Origin: Dictyobacter formicarum
GTDB taxonomy: Bacteria; Chloroflexota; Ktedonobacteria; Ktedonobacterales; Ktedonobacteraceae
Assembly (NCBI RefSeq): GCF_016587435.1
Contig: NZ_BNJJ01000003.1
Span: 124,001-188,000 of the forward strand
Direction of reading: 5' to 3'
DNA: 64,000 nt
This document shows, piece after piece, positions 61,948 to 64,000 of this stretch. The notes beneath the pieces were generated by a model. The model was not told the origin of the DNA. It searched no databases and saw nothing but the letters and a program-made list of their open reading frames with translations. Both the position numbers and the translations under genes were made by a program. The number at the start of each line of letters is the position of its first letter. The stretch's first letter is position 1.

Positions 61948-64000
61948 ATGCGCGCTCAACGTCCGAAGTGTACAATCGTCAGTATTATGATTATACTGAC
62001 GACTCTGTTTACGATCTGCCTGGCTGTACCCGCGGGCAACGCGCAAGCAGCGCCAGCCGCGGCTCCATCTTCATCTTCACCTACACAGGATCTGGCTCAC
62101 TTAGTTGATCCATTTACTGCGACAGGTTCCTCAACCAACGGACCCGGCGGTTGGAACGTTGGTAACGATTTTCCAGGCGCCGACGCTCCATTTGGTATGG
62201 TACAGTTTAGCCCTGATAATGCAACTGCCTGGGCAGGTGGCTACTATTATGGCAATAATCAGATTAAGGGCTTTAGCCTGACACATCTCAGTGGGGCCGG
62301 ATGTGATGTGTATAGCGATATTCCATTCACACCATACGTCGGCACGGTGAGCCAATCGCCCGCTACAAACCCTTCCCAGTACGTTTCGACTTTCTCGCAT
62401 GCAAACGAATCGGCCAGTGCTGGTTATTACCAGGTGAAGCTTGACAATGGCGTAAATGTACAGCTAACTGCCAGCCAGCATAGTGGCGCTGGCCTCTTTA
62501 CTTATCCCGCAGGACAGACGGCAACCATGCTGGTGAATCCCTCGGGATCAATCAATGGAGATAATGATGCCGAGGCAACCATTGGGAAGGATTACATCTC
62601 TGGCTCAGCTGTAAGTGGTGGTTTCTGTGGCGCCAACGATACCTACCACGTCTATTTCTATGCGCAGTTTAGCCAGCCATTTGCGACCACCGGTACCTGG
62701 TATAACGACATCGTGACACCAGGGAATACCACGGTAAAAGGCTCAAGTACAGTAGCACCAGCGGTCAAGCAGTTCGAGCAGGCACAGGCAAAAGTAGCCC
62801 GGGGAACAGCTTCGCCCGCAGATGTGAAGGTTGCCAGTACTCCCCCTCTAACGACGGTTTCAGGCCCTGGCTCTGGTGCCTATGTCACCTTTAATACGAC
62901 GAAGAATACAGCCATTACTGTAAAAGTTGGCCTCTCCTTCGTCAGTGTCGCCAACGCAATGCAGAACGTCAATCAGGAAAACCCAACCGGGAACTTCAAC
63001 ACCGTTTTGCAGCAGACGCAGAAGGATTGGAATCAGAAGTTGGGCGAGATTAAGGTCTCCGGTGGGACATCAACTCAACAGACCACCTTCTATACGTCGT
63101 TATATCATACACTGTTGCAACCAAACGTCTTCTCCGATGTCAATGGTCAGTATAGTGGTTTTGATGGACAGATTCATACCGCCCCGAAAGGTCACGCCCA
63201 ATATGCGAACTACTCGGGATGGGATATCTACCGTTCTGAGGTACAGTTACTCGCGCTCCTTGCCCCTCAGCAAACCAGCGATATCATTCAATCCATGGTC
63301 AACGACTATACACAAAGTGGGCAATTGCCCAAATGGGCTGCGGCAAACGGTGAGACCTACGTGATGGTTGGTGATCCTGCTGATGCGATCATTTCCGATG
63401 CGTATGCCTTCGGCGCCCGTGATTTTGACACCAGGACAGCGCTGGCGGCCATGATTAAAGAGGCGACGCAGACGAATAACATTCGTCCTGGCCTTAACTA
63501 TCTGGATAGTCTTGGCTACGAGCCATTGGGTGGCAGCTACGGTTGTTGTAACTTCTACGGTCCCGCGTCAACGACGCTCGAGTACAATACCGCGGACTTC
63601 GCTATTGGCTCATTTGCACAGGCACTTGGCGATACCGCGAACTACCAGAAGTTTACGACGCGAGCACAAGATTGGGAAAATCTGCTTAATCCTGCCAACG
63701 GCAGCCTCGAGCCTCGCAATATGGACGGCTCTTTCCCCAGTCCTTATGACCCAACCAGTGGCAGTGGCTGGGTTGAGGGCGATGGTGCGCAATACAATTG
63801 GATGGTGCCCTTCAATCTGGGTGGTCTTATCAGTGCTGAAGGTGGCAATGCCAGGTTTGTGAAGCAACTCGATACGTTCTTTACGAAACTCAATGCTGGC
63901 CCGAATGCGCCGTATGCCTTCCTGGGAAATGAGCCAACCATTGAGACACCCTGGGAATATGACTATGCTGGCGCCCCCTACAAGACCCAGCAGATCGTCC
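61948..64000 (+). CDS. Secreted GH92 alpha-mannosidase (3' end beyond window)
   Basis: At least 684 residues, truncated by the window. A signal peptide (IVSIMIILTTLFTICLAVPA, cleavage probably after NAQA near residue 33) precedes the mature enzyme. The N-terminal beta domain has LVDPFTATGS and GWNVGNDFPGADAPFGMVQF, typical of GH92, and the (alpha/alpha)6 part has SGWDIYRSEVQLLALLAPQQ. GH92 enzymes are calcium-dependent exo-alpha-mannosidases, mostly alpha-1,2. Substrate may be yeast or fungal mannan. AGGAGGAG stands nine bases before the ATG. It is divergent from the LacI gene. Confidence 0.93.
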   Translation, partial: MRAQRPKCTIVSIMIILTTLFTICLAVPAGNAQAAPAAAPSSSSPTQDLAHLVDPFTATGSSTNGPGGWNVGNDFPGADAPFGMVQFSPDNATAWAGGYYYGNNQIKGFSLTHLSGAGCDVYSDIPFTPYVGTVSQSPATNPSQYVSTFSHANESASAGYYQVKLDNGVNVQLTASQHSGAGLFTYPAGQTATMLVNPSGSINGDNDAEATIGKDYISGSAVSGGFCGANDTYHVYFYAQFSQPFATTGTWYNDIVTPGNTTVKGSSTVAPAVKQFEQAQAKVARGTASPADVKVASTPPLTTVSGPGSGAYVTFNTTKNTAITVKVGLSFVSVANAMQNVNQENPTGNFNTVLQQTQKDWNQKLGEIKVSGGTSTQQTTFYTSLYHTLLQPNVFSDVNGQYSGFDGQIHTAPKGHAQYANYSGWDIYRSEVQLLALLAPQQTSDIIQSMVNDYTQSGQLPKWAAANGETYVMVGDPADAIISDAYAFGARDFDTRTALAAMIKEATQTNNIRPGLNYLDSLGYEPLGGSYGCCNFYGPASTTLEYNTADFAIGSFAQALGDTANYQKFTTRAQDWENLLNPANGSLEPRNMDGSFPSPYDPTSGSGWVEGDGAQYNWMVPFNLGGLISAEGGNARFVKQLDTFFTKLNAGPNAPYAFLGNEPTIETPWEYDYAGAPYKTQQIV

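Overview
The window reads like a large, moderately GC-rich genome of a filamentous or sporulating soil-type bacterium. I would place it in the Chloroflexota, class Ktedonobacteria. That is an inference from gene content (CDC48-type ATPase, very large kinase/ATPase/LuxR regulators, many glycosidases, two-component systems, ECF41 sigma factor); no rRNA or tRNA is present to confirm it. No insertion sequence or CRISPR array was seen. Several gene remnants are scattered between intact genes.

Region 1 (1-6.6 kb): a trehalose-phosphatase/GH65 fusion cut by the left window edge, a B3/B4-domain protein, an alpha/beta hydrolase, a sirtuin and a decayed MFS transporter.

Region 2 (6.6-22.8 kb) is the most interesting part: a gas vesicle island. 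It encodes GvpA, GvpJ, a GvpS-GvpK fusion, three GvpF/L proteins (one with a C-terminal J-domain, one with an N-terminal coiled coil), GvpG, GvpO, a GvpH-like small heat shock protein, a CDC48-type double AAA ATPase and a Get3/ArsA-type ATPase. No GvpN is seen. Interleaved are four proteins of no family I recognise that share a C-terminal domain of about 55 residues ending in a G-[LMI]-[IL] ... H ... W signature. Two are small and charged, each behind a near-identical sigma-70-type promoter and a leader of about 320 nt. Two are long helical-repeat proteins that could be shell-associated (GvpC-like in role). Two further unknown proteins sit in the same island.

Region 3 (22.9-34 kb): a PAS histidine kinase, a two-component system, remnants (cytochrome b-like fragment, GH15 glucoamylase-like pseudogene, kinase/receiver fragments), an ECF41 sigma factor divergent from an epimerase gene that carries a matching ECF41-type promoter, an MBL-fold hydrolase, a methyltransferase and a cation/proton antiporter.

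Region 4 (34-45.7 kb): a minus-strand exopolysaccharide operon with five glycosyltransferases, a flippase, a polysaccharide deacetylase, two multi-spanning membrane proteins and a GH16 glucanase.

Region 5 (46-57.3 kb): a 1191-residue kinase-ATPase-LuxR regulator, an MDR oxidoreductase, an SDR, a membrane sensor-like protein, an SRPBCC protein, two hydrolases with possible leader peptides and a very strong convergent terminator.

Region 6 (57.6-64 kb): a truncated glycosyltransferase, then a carbohydrate locus with a GH39-type glycosidase, its LacI regulator (with an operator-like palindrome) and a secreted GH92 alpha-mannosidase cut by the right edge.
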